Assembly (NCBI RefSeq): GCF_000381085.1 | Contig: NZ_KB905899.1 | Coordinates: 1 to 64,000 of the forward strand | Length of the DNA: 64,000 nt | Source: Thiomicrorhabdus arctica DSM 13458 | GTDB taxonomy: Bacteria; Pseudomonadota; Gammaproteobacteria; Thiomicrospirales; Thiomicrospiraceae | Direction: 5' to 3' | Shown: positions 27,813-36,256 of the stretch, piece by piece | Layout: the number at the start of each line of letters is the position of its first letter | Position numbering within the stretch: position 1 is the first letter of the stretch | Translations under genes and position numbers: made by a program | Notes under the pieces: model-generated | Databases searched by the model: none | What the model was told of the DNA's origin: nothing | The model's input: the letters and a program-made list of their open reading frames with translations, nothing else

Positions 27813-28451
27813 ATGTCTGAAATTCCCGTTACCAAGCGTTCGGTCATTGTTTTGTTTTCTGATTCTAAAAGTCCTAGTTCACACCGTGTGCGTCTAGTCG
27901 CTAAAGAGAAAGATATCCCAATAGAAATTATTGAAGTAGATGTCGATAACATGCCAGAAGACTTACTTGAGTTGAATCCTTATGGTACCTTGCCGACTCT
28001 AGTTGACCGTGAGCTGGTTTTATATGATCCACAAGTAATTATCGAATATTTAGATGAACGTTTCCCACACCCTCCACTTATGGCGGTAGATCCAATTTCT
28101 AAAGCGCGTTCACGTCAAATGTTACGTCAAATTGAAACAGAATGGTATCCTCTCGTTGACACGATTGTTAACAGTGATGACCAGGCGGCTGTTAAAGTGG
28201 CTCGCAGAAATTTACAAGAGCGTCTTATTCAACTGATTCCAGCATTTGAACACAAGCCCTACTTTATGAATGAAGAATACTCTTTAGTTGATATCAGCAT
28301 GTCTGTATTACTTTGGCGTTTACCTTCTTTAGGGATTGAATTGCCTAAATCTGCTAAGCCTATCGTTGATTACGCTGAAAAAGTGTTAGGACGTGAAATG
28401 TTCTTAGAAAGCTTATCGGATGATGAAATTGATATGCGAGATGTGATCTAA
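27813..28451 (+). CDS. sspA: stringent starvation protein A
   Basis: 212-residue SspA with a glutathione-transferase fold that lacks GST activity and binds RNA polymerase. The N-terminal thioredoxin-like domain starts VIVLFSDSKSPSSHRVR, and NPYGTLPTLVDRELVLYD is typical of the family. The ATG at 27813 has AGGAG six bases upstream; the TTG at 27807 is inside that ribosome-binding region and is rejected. sspB follows after 29 bases. Confidence 0.95.
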   Translation: MSEIPVTKRSVIVLFSDSKSPSSHRVRLVAKEKDIPIEIIEVDVDNMPEDLLELNPYGTLPTLVDRELVLYDPQVIIEYLDERFPHPPLMAVDPISKARSRQMLRQIETEWYPLVDTIVNSDDQAAVKVARRNLQERLIQLIPAFEHKPYFMNEEYSLVDISMSVLLWRLPSLGIELPKSAKPIVDYAEKVLGREMFLESLSDDEIDMRDVI

Positions 28452-28480
28452 TTGATTTTTGCTATTAATAAGGTGTTGTT

Positions 28481-28936
28481 ATGATTTCTAATCGATCTTA
28501 TATTATTCGTGCGATGTATGACTGGATCGTTGATAATAATTGGACACCGCATGTTCAGGTTGATGCTCATTATCCAGGGGTCGATGTACCACAAGCTCAT
28601 GTTCAGGAGGGGGTCATTGTTCTTAATTTGGCACCATCCGCCGTGGTGGGATTATCGATGAAAAATGACTGGTTTACCTTTAAAGCACGTTTTGGAGGGA
28701 TTGAAACGACTTTAAACTTTCCACCAGAAGCTGTTTTAGCCATTTTTGCACGTGAAAATGGCCAAGGTATGCCGTTTCCGCCAGAGCCTTACCCTGAGGA
28801 GCTTTTGCAGGGTAAGGAAGAGAACTTGGAAACAAGCCCTCGGCTGTCTGCGGTAGAGAAGAAAACGGATTCAGAAAAAAGTGCAGTAAAGTCGTCTTCT
28901 GATAAAAAGAAGCCTAGTCTGTCAATCGTTAAGTAG
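28481..28936 (+). CDS. sspB: ClpXP protease specificity-enhancing factor SspB
   Basis: 151-residue adaptor that tethers ssrA-tagged proteins to ClpXP. The substrate-binding beta domain (about 4-110) includes YPGVDVP and EGVIVLNLAPSAV. A flexible Lys/Ser-rich tail ends in LSIVK, corresponding to the short ClpX-binding module at the end of E. coli SspB. It is in the usual sspA-sspB operon. Confidence 0.95.
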   Translation: MISNRSYIIRAMYDWIVDNNWTPHVQVDAHYPGVDVPQAHVQEGVIVLNLAPSAVVGLSMKNDWFTFKARFGGIETTLNFPPEAVLAIFARENGQGMPFPPEPYPEELLQGKEENLETSPRLSAVEKKTDSEKSAVKSSSDKKKPSLSIVK

Positions 28937-28993
28937 CGGTTGTGAAACGGGGTGATTAAGAAAATTTTATCAAAGATAGTCTTCAACGGCCAT

Positions 28994-29020
28994 GTTAAAC
29001 CGTTGGTTTAACGCTTTGTT
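28994..29020 (+). terminator. probable terminator of sspAB
   Basis: GTTAAACC (28994-29001) and GGTTTAAC (29005-29012) form a perfect 8-bp stem with a 3-base loop, followed by the T-rich GCTTTGTTTTG. The hairpin overlaps the stop codon region of the convergent mvaD gene. The T run is interrupted, so strength is uncertain. Confidence 0.5.
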
Positions 29021-30036
29021 TTGAAGGGTTCGATAATCGACAGTTCTGGAAAAGCCTGCTTTATTGCAGGCTTTTCTGTTTCTGGAAACAGCAATTTAAG
29101 GTTGGGCCCTGCGTCCATCGTAAAGTAGACAGCAATACCTTGTTCTCTTAACTGCCAAACGGTTTGCATTGCGGCGACCGACTCAGGTTGCCAATAGACA
29201 ATTGGCGGCCACGTCGCCATCATGGTGGCATGCATACTTAATGCATTATGCTCAGCAGTCTGGCCGAGCAGATTGAAATCTTGCTGTTGAATTGCTTGCA
29301 AGATTTTCGCCATATCCTTTTCCGCTTGCTTGGGCCAAGCCTGGTATAAATCACAGTTGTTAACGGTGTTTTGCATGCCTAAAGTCGAACTAATCGGTTT
29401 CTGTGCGACATCAACTTTAACAAGACCCACACAGAGCCCGGGCCATGGAGTATCAATGGGCTCTGCAAAACTATCCATGCCGTCTGCCTGTCGGCCCATA
29501 TGCCAAATGGAAAATCCTGAAAACAGTGAACGACTGGCGCTACCACTGCCTAAGCGAGCCAGTAATGAGAGTTGTTGAGATGCGAGTTGCCAAGCAAACA
29601 AGTCATCTAATGCTAAGACCAGTGCGGCATAACCTGAGGCCGAAGAGGCCAGGCCTGCTGCAGTGGGTACCGTATTCGTTGTCACGACATCAAAGAAAAC
29701 AGTGGCGGTTCTGAAAGGATTCAAAAAATGGGATAAGCGTTTAACAAACGGGTTGCTGGGCTCTAATAATTTTCCATTTAACCTAACGGAGTCTTGTCCC
29801 GCTTGAGCAATCTGAATAGTGGTTTCTGTGCCTAAGCCGGGGAGGCTGATAGAGACGCTGCCATTCATAGGTAAGTTCAAGACTTCATCGCGTTTGCCCC
29901 AATACTTACTCAGTGCAATATTGACAGGTGCGATACCTTTACCACTTCGTTTCACCGCGGTGAGTTTAGGATTGCTTTCAGGGTGATGTCCAATGACCTG
30001 GTGCACAAAGTTTTGTTGTTGGCGCTGTTTACTCAT
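29008..30036 (-). CDS. mvaD: diphosphomevalonate decarboxylase
   Basis: GHMP-family enzyme of 342 residues that converts mevalonate diphosphate to isopentenyl diphosphate. Family marks are APVNIALSKYWGKRDEVLNLP near residue 35, where the Tyr/Trp-Gly-Lys-Arg region binds substrate, and the ATP loop AGLASSASGYAAL (about 128-140). The catalytic Asp is expected in the later MDAGPNLKLL segment. It is last in the mevalonate operon and overlaps the preceding kinase gene by 8 bases. Confidence 0.93.
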   Translation of the reverse strand: MSKQRQQQNFVHQVIGHHPESNPKLTAVKRSGKGIAPVNIALSKYWGKRDEVLNLPMNGSVSISLPGLGTETTIQIAQAGQDSVRLNGKLLEPSNPFVKRLSHFLNPFRTATVFFDVVTTNTVPTAAGLASSASGYAALVLALDDLFAWQLASQQLSLLARLGSGSASRSLFSGFSIWHMGRQADGMDSFAEPIDTPWPGLCVGLVKVDVAQKPISSTLGMQNTVNNCDLYQAWPKQAEKDMAKILQAIQQQDFNLLGQTAEHNALSMHATMMATWPPIVYWQPESVAAMQTVWQLREQGIAVYFTMDAGPNLKLLFPETEKPAIKQAFPELSIIEPFKTKR

Positions 30037-31099
30037 GTTGGCTGAGTCCCTTTTTAAGGTCTGTTTTTGTTGTACGTTCGCTAGGAATAGCGCGTGTCAT
30101 TGCACCTTGCACAGTGATATTAACGTGTAGTTGTTTATAGCTTTGTAGAATTGTCTTGCATGAATCTGGACAGTTTTGTAAAGAGCCTAAACCGATGACG
30201 CAATCTCCAAGTCCTGAGCCTGATATTTTAGCCGCGTGAATACTCGGACACGTTGCCAAGGTTTCGATTAAAAGTGATAACGTGGCATCATTTACGCCCA
30301 GTTGCGTCATCAACTCTTGATACGTTTTGAACAGGCTATAAAACCGTGTTAGGTTTTGCTGTTGTAAGGCTTCAAAAGCCGCCAAAGTGGTAAGCCCCAT
30401 CTGTTGATAGAGAGAGGCTAACGCGGTGGGTCGAGTTAACCACTGCTTGGCGACGACTTCTAAGACTTCTGCGGTTGGAGTTTTATAACCGGCATAAATC
30501 AAACTGACTGGAAAGTCCTGATTAAGTTGCATCAGTGATTTAATTTCTAGTGGCTGTTGATCGGAGTGCGGCTGAAAATAAATAACCCCTCCGCTTAAGC
30601 TTGCGGCCAAGTCCGTACCAGAACCCCGTCCTTGAATCTTTAAGATAAGAGAATGACCGATTGCAAACAGTTCAAGGATTGATTTCTGTTGGTGTGTGAT
30701 TTCGTTTAAACCACTGAGCATAGCTGCTAATACGGCTGCAGAGCTACCTAAGCCAATCGTTGAAGAAAAATCACTGCGAATACGAATCGTTAGTCCAAAA
30801 GGTAGGCGGTCCGCAAAGGCTGCAAGTGCATGACAGACAAATTTCAGTTTGGGGTGAATGGCTTCGGTTTGAGTGAGCAAGCTTTGAAGGTTGGTCATGT
30901 GGTTAGCCAGCGCTGAGTGAATATGGATTTCGCTGTCAGGGCGGCTTTGCCAATCAATATGGATGAACTGATCTAGGGCACAGGCGATCGCTGGGTGCCC
31001 GTAAACCACGCTATGCTCTCCTAGCATCATGCTATTGGCAGGTGCGGTACTCTGCCATTTTAAGGGCAGGTGGTATTTTATTGGGTGTGTTAGAGGCAT
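30029..31099 (-). CDS. GHMP kinase: phosphomevalonate or mevalonate kinase
   Basis: 356-residue GHMP kinase. Motif 1 is MLGEHSVVYGHPAIA (mevalonate-kinase-like) and the ATP loop is TIGLGSSAAVLAAM. Two later features look more like phosphomevalonate kinases: GSGTDLAASLSGGVIYF and the C-terminal AKISGSGLGDCVIGLG with its GDC. I therefore lean to phosphomevalonate kinase but cannot settle it. The adjacent GHMP kinase should do the other phosphorylation step. It overlaps mvaD by 8 bases and begins right after the neighbouring kinase stops. Confidence 0.75.
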   Translation of the reverse strand: MPLTHPIKYHLPLKWQSTAPANSMMLGEHSVVYGHPAIACALDQFIHIDWQSRPDSEIHIHSALANHMTNLQSLLTQTEAIHPKLKFVCHALAAFADRLPFGLTIRIRSDFSSTIGLGSSAAVLAAMLSGLNEITHQQKSILELFAIGHSLILKIQGRGSGTDLAASLSGGVIYFQPHSDQQPLEIKSLMQLNQDFPVSLIYAGYKTPTAEVLEVVAKQWLTRPTALASLYQQMGLTTLAAFEALQQQNLTRFYSLFKTYQELMTQLGVNDATLSLLIETLATCPSIHAAKISGSGLGDCVIGLGSLQNCPDSCKTILQSYKQLHVNITVQGAMTRAIPSERTTKTDLKKGLSQHE

Positions 31100-32146
31100 T
31101 TAAGCTCTCTTTTCGCTTTCAATGACATTGCATTCAATGGCTTTGGTATATAAATGTAACGGCAGGCATTCATAATCGTAAGTTTCACACAAAGCATAAG
31201 GCGGGTCTTCAGAGATGCATAGCACTATGCCGGCATTGTCACCTGATATACTGCCAGCCCCACATATTTTGGCGGCGGCATGATGTTGATTTTCAAGTCT
31301 GTCGATAAAGCCTTGAACCTTGGCAGGGACAACTCCTATGTTAAAGAGCAATTTTTGATTTTTTCGAATGGCTCTTTTAACCCCTAACGAATCTTCTTCC
31401 GACCATGCTTCCATCAGCCTCCGTGTCACTTTTTTAAAACTTTTCCAACAGGATTTATTATCTGCCCACTCTTGTTTAACGTGCTCAACACATTGTCCTG
31501 TGGTGCTCAATGGTTTGCCGGTATCAATCAGCCATGCGTTAAAATTTTGTGCATTAACGCGCTGTATGGGTAAATTTGATTGGTACTGCAATAATCCACC
31601 ATAGATGAGGGTGGCTGGATCAATGCCACTGGATTTACCATGCTGCCGACATTCGATACGCTGTGCCAGTGCAAGTAAAGCATCATTTGAAAGGTCAAAA
31701 TTGTGATGTTTTATTAGGGAGGTTAATAAGCTGAGGATGACGGCCGCGGAGCTACCCAAGCCTCTACCTATATAAGCGTCTGAATATATTTTGAACTGCC
31801 AATCACCTGCTTTAAGTGGACAGAGTTCTTCAAAGTGAAAGAGGGTGTTAAGGATAAGGTCTATAGGTTTTGTCAATACGGATTGAATGGCACCTGACTT
31901 GTGTTGGAATAAAAGGTATCGGGACTCTATTTCAATACACATTTTTTGCCATATCTCATAGGGAAAACAGTGCTTTTGTTGAAAATCAACGAGTTCAATG
32001 GTGACTGAAAACAGCGTGCTTGGAGTATATTCACATTCACAGTAAGTTGGCAGGTCTATTGCCATGCTCAAAGCAGGGCATTGGTATAAAACGGCATGCT
32101 CACCAGAGAGTATCAATTTAGCCGGTACAAAGCAGAGCGTTTTCAT
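31100..32146 (-). CDS. GHMP kinase: mevalonate or phosphomevalonate kinase
   Basis: 348-residue GHMP kinase. It has KLILSGEHAVLYQCPALSMA as motif 1 and GRGLGSSAAVILSLL as the ATP loop. KSSGIDPATLIYGG resembles the PSGID(N) substrate motif of mevalonate kinases, and KICGAGSISGDNAGIVL is the C-terminal motif 3. I lean to mevalonate kinase for this one, with the downstream paralogue taking the second step. It lies between the HMG-CoA synthase and the other kinase on one strand with minimal spacing. Confidence 0.72.
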   Translation of the reverse strand: MKTLCFVPAKLILSGEHAVLYQCPALSMAIDLPTYCECEYTPSTLFSVTIELVDFQQKHCFPYEIWQKMCIEIESRYLLFQHKSGAIQSVLTKPIDLILNTLFHFEELCPLKAGDWQFKIYSDAYIGRGLGSSAAVILSLLTSLIKHHNFDLSNDALLALAQRIECRQHGKSSGIDPATLIYGGLLQYQSNLPIQRVNAQNFNAWLIDTGKPLSTTGQCVEHVKQEWADNKSCWKSFKKVTRRLMEAWSEEDSLGVKRAIRKNQKLLFNIGVVPAKVQGFIDRLENQHHAAAKICGAGSISGDNAGIVLCISEDPPYALCETYDYECLPLHLYTKAIECNVIESEKRA

Positions 32147-32164
32147 AGGGGTCTCGCTTAACGA

Positions 32165-33334
32165 TTAATTGTCCATCTTTTCATAGTAGCGTTTGTGGTC
32201 TTTAATGCCAGCCAATCGGTAAGGTCCATAATTATTGATGTTTAAAACAATATTTTCATCTGAAGCCCCCATCTGTTGATGGAACTCTAAATACTGTATA
32301 TAGGTCAGGGGGGTTCGCTTGTCGATTTGTGCTTTATGCTTTTCAGTCATTAAAACGCTTTGATAACCGGGTTGCATTACCCCCGTAAAGAACTCAGCGA
32401 CACAGCCAGAGCCATAGCTAAAGAAACTTACTCGCTTGTTTTCTATGTTGGACGTAAGGTTGTCCAATAATGAGATGAAGCTGATAAAGAGTGAAGCACT
32501 ATAGCTGTTACCAATTATACGGTTATAGAGTTGGCCTGGTAAAGTTTGCGCTTCAAACTGTGCTTGCGTCAATTTCACGCCGGCTTTTCTTACCAAGGTC
32601 TGATGTGCTTTTTCGGCCATTTTGGTGAAAGGGATGTGATAGCAGAAGTAATCAATATCAGTAAAGCTTTTGCCAGTCGATTCAGTAAAATGTTCCCACA
32701 CCTGTTTCAGGCTGTTGAGGTACACTTTGGTTGAATATTTACCATCCACCAGTGCTGTTGTTCTGCTATTAGGACGCCAGAAATCCATAACATCATCCGT
32801 GTAATAGCCTGAACCAGGTTCGATTTCAAGAATGCGTGGAGACTCTGTCACCAACATCGCGACAGCGCCGCAGCCTTGGGTTGCTTCACCCGACGTCTCC
32901 AAGTCGTATTTGGCAACATCCGCTGCAATTACGAGGATTTTCTCTTTTGGATTGGCTTTGACTAGGGCCGTCGCCATCTGTAATGCTGCTGCGCCAGCAT
33001 AGCAAGCCTGCTTAAACTCTACGACGCGACATCGGTTAGACAGATTCAGAAGGCCATGCAGAAAAACACCCGCTGACTTCGATTGGTCAACCCCTGATTC
33101 GGTTGCAAATAGCACGGCAGAAATCTCACTAGAATTAATTTTCTGTAAAATGGGTGCCGCTGCTTTGGCAGCCAAACTGACGATATCTTCATCTGGCGAT
33201 GCAATCGACATTTTTTCTTGGCCAATGCCGACATAGAACTTATCTACATCAATATTTTTTTCGGCTGCAAACGTATCTAATCCTAGATAGTAGTTGGCAG
33301 TCGCAAAATGGAGTAAATCGATACCTACTTTCAT
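32165..33334 (-). CDS. hydroxymethylglutaryl-CoA synthase
   Basis: 389-residue thiolase-fold enzyme that condenses acetyl-CoA with acetoacetyl-CoA. The catalytic triad is fully visible at the same numbers as in Staphylococcus aureus: Glu79 (FATESGVD), Cys111 (KQACYAGA) and His233 (FCYHIPF). Length and the late SYSASLFISF segment fit bacterial HMGS. It is part of the mevalonate operon. No acetoacetyl-CoA thiolase is encoded nearby, so that step must come from elsewhere in the genome. Confidence 0.95.
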   Translation of the reverse strand: MKVGIDLLHFATANYYLGLDTFAAEKNIDVDKFYVGIGQEKMSIASPDEDIVSLAAKAAAPILQKINSSEISAVLFATESGVDQSKSAGVFLHGLLNLSNRCRVVEFKQACYAGAAALQMATALVKANPKEKILVIAADVAKYDLETSGEATQGCGAVAMLVTESPRILEIEPGSGYYTDDVMDFWRPNSRTTALVDGKYSTKVYLNSLKQVWEHFTESTGKSFTDIDYFCYHIPFTKMAEKAHQTLVRKAGVKLTQAQFEAQTLPGQLYNRIIGNSYSASLFISFISLLDNLTSNIENKRVSFFSYGSGCVAEFFTGVMQPGYQSVLMTEKHKAQIDKRTPLTYIQYLEFHQQMGASDENIVLNINNYGPYRLAGIKDHKRYYEKMDN

Positions 33335-33419
33335 AGTGAGAATGGATTCTTTTTCTTAAATGATTTTTATTTCTTTACTGACTTAAAAGGCTTAAATGCC
33401 CAGAAAATTTCTCCGGCGT

Positions 33420-34472
33420 TCAAGGCAGCAGTAAAGCGCTATTCAAATGCAAGTCATCGACACTGTCGATGCCTAACAAGAATTGTGCAGTCACAAACTC
33501 TTGTTTAAATTGTTCGATTGTCTGCACCACCTTTTCGGTGGATTCCAATGCGGGTGTCAATAAAGGCGCGGCGACACCACATAAACGACCGCCCATTATA
33601 ACAGCTTTTACCATGTCTATACCGTTGCGTATGCCGCCACTGGCAATAATTTTTGCTTTCGATTGGAAGGGTTGGCTTAGCTGTAAAGCCTCAACGGTAG
33701 TTAAGCCCCAGTCCTGAAAAGTAAAACCAAGCGGGTTATCCGCTCGGTGCGCTTCAATACGACTCCATGAAGTGCCGCCTCTGCCAGCTACGTCAAAGTA
33801 TGTAATGCCTGCTTGGAGTCCGAGTTCAATATCCTTAGGGGATAATCCTGCACCAACTTCTTTAAGGATGATGGGCACATCCAACTGCTGTGAAAGCTGA
33901 TGGATTTTATCAGCTAACCCGGCAAAATTGGTATCGCCTTCGGGTTGGATAACCTCTTGCAAAGGATTAAGGTGTAAATACAGTGCATCAGCCTGTAACA
34001 CTTCAATTGCCCGTCTGGCTTCATCAACGCCAAAGCCATAGTTTAGTTGAACCGCACCTAAGTTGGCTATAAGGGGAATGCTTGGCGCGTATTGGCGTAA
34101 CATAAAACTTTGCTTGGCAGCATCCTCAAGGATCATCGCGCGTTGCGATCCGACCGCCATCGGTACTTGGCAAATTTCAGCCGCTTCTGCTAGATGACGA
34201 TTAATGCTTCCCAAGTTGGTCGCAGCACCGCCTGTCATGGAGGCAATCAGAAAAGGGAATGAGATGGTTTTACCTAAAAACTGGCTGGTGGTATCGATTT
34301 GCTTAAGGTTGCATTCAGGCAGGCCGCGGTGCGTTAACCTAATCTGATCAAAACCGCCTTGTTGACGTTCTACTAAAGGGTCGTGTAGTACGGCATCGAT
34401 ATGTTCTTGTTTACGTTGTGTCACTTGTTGCGAGACAAAGTCAGCTTTCGTGGGTGTTTTAGAATGTGACAT
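33420..34472 (-). CDS. fni: type 2 isopentenyl-diphosphate delta-isomerase
   Basis: 350-residue FMN-dependent isomerase interconverting IPP and DMAPP. The TIM-barrel motifs are clear: ASMTGGAATNLGSINRHLA, then VGSQRAM, then ILKEVGAGLSPKD, VAGRGGTSW and IASGGIRNGID for phosphate and FMN binding. Type 2 isomerases commonly accompany bacterial mevalonate genes. The start is immediately next to the stop of the HMG-CoA reductase gene, so the two are likely coupled. Confidence 0.95.
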   Translation of the reverse strand: MSHSKTPTKADFVSQQVTQRKQEHIDAVLHDPLVERQQGGFDQIRLTHRGLPECNLKQIDTTSQFLGKTISFPFLIASMTGGAATNLGSINRHLAEAAEICQVPMAVGSQRAMILEDAAKQSFMLRQYAPSIPLIANLGAVQLNYGFGVDEARRAIEVLQADALYLHLNPLQEVIQPEGDTNFAGLADKIHQLSQQLDVPIILKEVGAGLSPKDIELGLQAGITYFDVAGRGGTSWSRIEAHRADNPLGFTFQDWGLTTVEALQLSQPFQSKAKIIASGGIRNGIDMVKAVIMGGRLCGVAAPLLTPALESTEKVVQTIEQFKQEFVTAQFLLGIDSVDDLHLNSALLLP

Positions 34473-35528
34473 CTAACTGCGCTCTAATTTGATGTGCGCT
34501 TCCATCAGTTCACCAGGATTTGTCTGCGCGGCCAGTAAAGAGAGTTCTCCGCAGAAAGCGGTTGCCCCTGCGATACAAGCCAAACGACGAGCATTAACAC
34601 CAGGTTCGACATCCTTGCGAGCGCACCCTAATTGTTCTAGGTTGTCTAAAACAAAATCTAAGCCTTTGCCATTGCCGACGGTGCCGACAATTAAATTTGG
34701 AAGCGTTGTGGAGAAATACAGATCACCATCAGCAGTGACTTCGCAATGGTTAATGGCTTGAGAACCTTCTACGATATTGGCGGCATCTTGACCCGTCGCC
34801 AAATAAAAGCCCAACAACATGTTTGCCACATGGGCATTCGCACTTCTTAGGCCACCAGAGATAATGCTACCGATCAGGTCTTTTTTAATGTGGAGATCAA
34901 CCAAGGCTTCTGGAGTCGTTTTCAGGAACCGTTTGCAGAACTTTCTGGGTATGGTGGTTTCGCAGACTACATATTTACCGCGTCCCAAAATGCCATTGAC
35001 GGCAGAGACTTTTTTGTCAGTGCAGTAGTTAGCTGAAATGGAGACATATTTCAGATCGCTATAAGTCTCTAAAATCCAAGGAATCAATTTATCCGCAGCA
35101 TTGGTCACCATGTTATGGCCTGAAGCATCGCCAGTATCAAATTCCAAACGTAAATAGATGAGATTACCCACTATCTGAAAATGAGTATCCAGTAACTTGG
35201 CAAAACGACTGCTTTGAGAAACCACGGCTTGCAAATCGGCATGGCGACTTTGAATATCTCGTAAACGTAAGGTGGCAATACCCGCATTCGGGGCTTCTAA
35301 TAAAATAGAGCGTGTCATACGTTCATCAACAACCGTGACTCGAATGCCACCAGAGTGCGCTGCAACGCGTGCGCCTCGAGCAACCGACGGCCACAGAGGG
35401 GTTTCATAGGTTGCCATGGGGACCATCATATCGTCTACTTCAACATCCCCGATTAATTTGAAAGGACCAACTGATTGCATTGGGACGGAAGCATAGAGTA
35501 TTTGTGGGTTTCGTTTAATATCAGTCAT
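34473..35528 (-). CDS. hydroxymethylglutaryl-CoA reductase (class I-like)
   Basis: Reductase forming mevalonate, 351 residues from the ATG at 35526-35528. Catalytic residues of class I enzymes can be matched: Glu in ATYETPLWPSV, Lys in NYCTDKKVSAVN, Asp in TGQDAANIVEGSQ, and His in the C-terminal LMEAHIKLERS. The dinucleotide-binding motif usually written DAMGMNM reads DASGHNM here. An open frame continues 64 codons upstream to 35720, but that part is AT-rich and unlike the family, so I reject it. It is first in the mevalonate operon and divergent from the parvulin gene. Confidence 0.92.
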   Translation of the reverse strand: MTDIKRNPQILYASVPMQSVGPFKLIGDVEVDDMMVPMATYETPLWPSVARGARVAAHSGGIRVTVVDERMTRSILLEAPNAGIATLRLRDIQSRHADLQAVVSQSSRFAKLLDTHFQIVGNLIYLRLEFDTGDASGHNMVTNAADKLIPWILETYSDLKYVSISANYCTDKKVSAVNGILGRGKYVVCETTIPRKFCKRFLKTTPEALVDLHIKKDLIGSIISGGLRSANAHVANMLLGFYLATGQDAANIVEGSQAINHCEVTADGDLYFSTTLPNLIVGTVGNGKGLDFVLDNLEQLGCARKDVEPGVNARRLACIAGATAFCGELSLLAAQTNPGELMEAHIKLERS

Positions 35529-35760
35529 AGCACTTATTATAAATGAGCCATTTGCGATAAATACATAAATACCATAAATAAAATAGTAAAAGAGAAAGTT
35601 AACCCTTGAATATGAGAGGAAAGACCTTATATTTAATCGTAAGAAAACGTGTTTGGAATGGTTAACGTCACTAATAGACAAATATCGTTGTCTATTCTGC
35701 CGATAAAGTATTTCAACCACGATTTAAACGTTAATTAAAATATAAATAAAGGAAGGTCTC

Positions 35761-36039
35761 ATGGCTTTAGCGACAGCACGTCATATTTTGGTAGATTCAG
35801 AAGAAAAATGTAACGAACTAAAAGATCAAATTGCCAATGGAGCTGATTTTGCTGATGTTGCAAAAGAGCACTCCAACTGCCCATCAGGGGGCAATGGTGG
35901 AGATTTAGGTCAGTTTGGTCCAGGAATGATGGTTCCAGAATTTGATAAAGTTGTTTTTAGTGCTGACATCGGTTCTGTTGAAGGTCCGGTCAAAACCCAG
36001 TTTGGTTACCACTTATTAGAAGTGACTAGCCGTAGCTAA
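35761..36039 (+). CDS. ppiC: parvulin-type peptidyl-prolyl isomerase (PpiC)
   Basis: Stand-alone 92-residue parvulin domain without signal peptide, hence cytoplasmic, like E. coli PpiC. Visible motifs are ATARHILVDSEEKC, FADVAKEHSNCPSG, GGDLGQFGPGMMVPEFD and TQFGYHLLEV, covering the active-site His, Cys and Phe positions. A strong AAGGAAGG lies a few bases before the ATG. A perfect terminator hairpin follows 41 bases after the stop, so it is a single-gene unit. Confidence 0.93.
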   Translation: MALATARHILVDSEEKCNELKDQIANGADFADVAKEHSNCPSGGNGGDLGQFGPGMMVPEFDKVVFSADIGSVEGPVKTQFGYHLLEVTSRS

Positions 36040-36080
36040 CGGCGATTAATGTCCGTTTAATCAAAACGCTGCATTCAAAG

Positions 36081-36124
36081 AAAAAAGCCGTAAACAACCA
36101 GGCCTGGTTGTTTACGGCTTTTTT
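36081..36124 (+). terminator. 44-bp perfectly palindromic terminator with iterated palindrome at its apex
   Basis: Bases 36081-36102 and 36103-36124 are perfect reverse complements. The outer part is AAAAAAGCCGTAAACA paired with TGTTTACGGCTTTTTT, a typical Rho-independent terminator stem with a T tail. The centre is exactly ACCAGGCCTGGT (36097-36108). The hairpin ends the ppiC transcript, and the A tract allows use from both sides. Confidence 0.9.
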
Positions 36125-36256
36125 TATGCGACATCTAAAGGAATCAGTTTAACGGTTCCTATCATTTTTGGTCTGTTTGGCCACATAGAATTTTGCTTTT
36201 GGTTATTTAGAATGACCTAGGGTATTTTTAGGAATAAAATTTCTAACAGAGCAATG

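Noticed and set aside
29645-29660. GGCCAGGCCTGCTG in mvaD and AACCAGGCC near 42652 as further copies
   Set aside because: Too many mismatches on one half; not counted.
35529-35720. N-terminal extension of HMG-CoA reductase with a hydrophobic stretch, tempting as a membrane anchor
   Set aside because: AT-rich, no Shine-Dalgarno, unlike any bacterial reductase; it overlaps the divergent promoter region.
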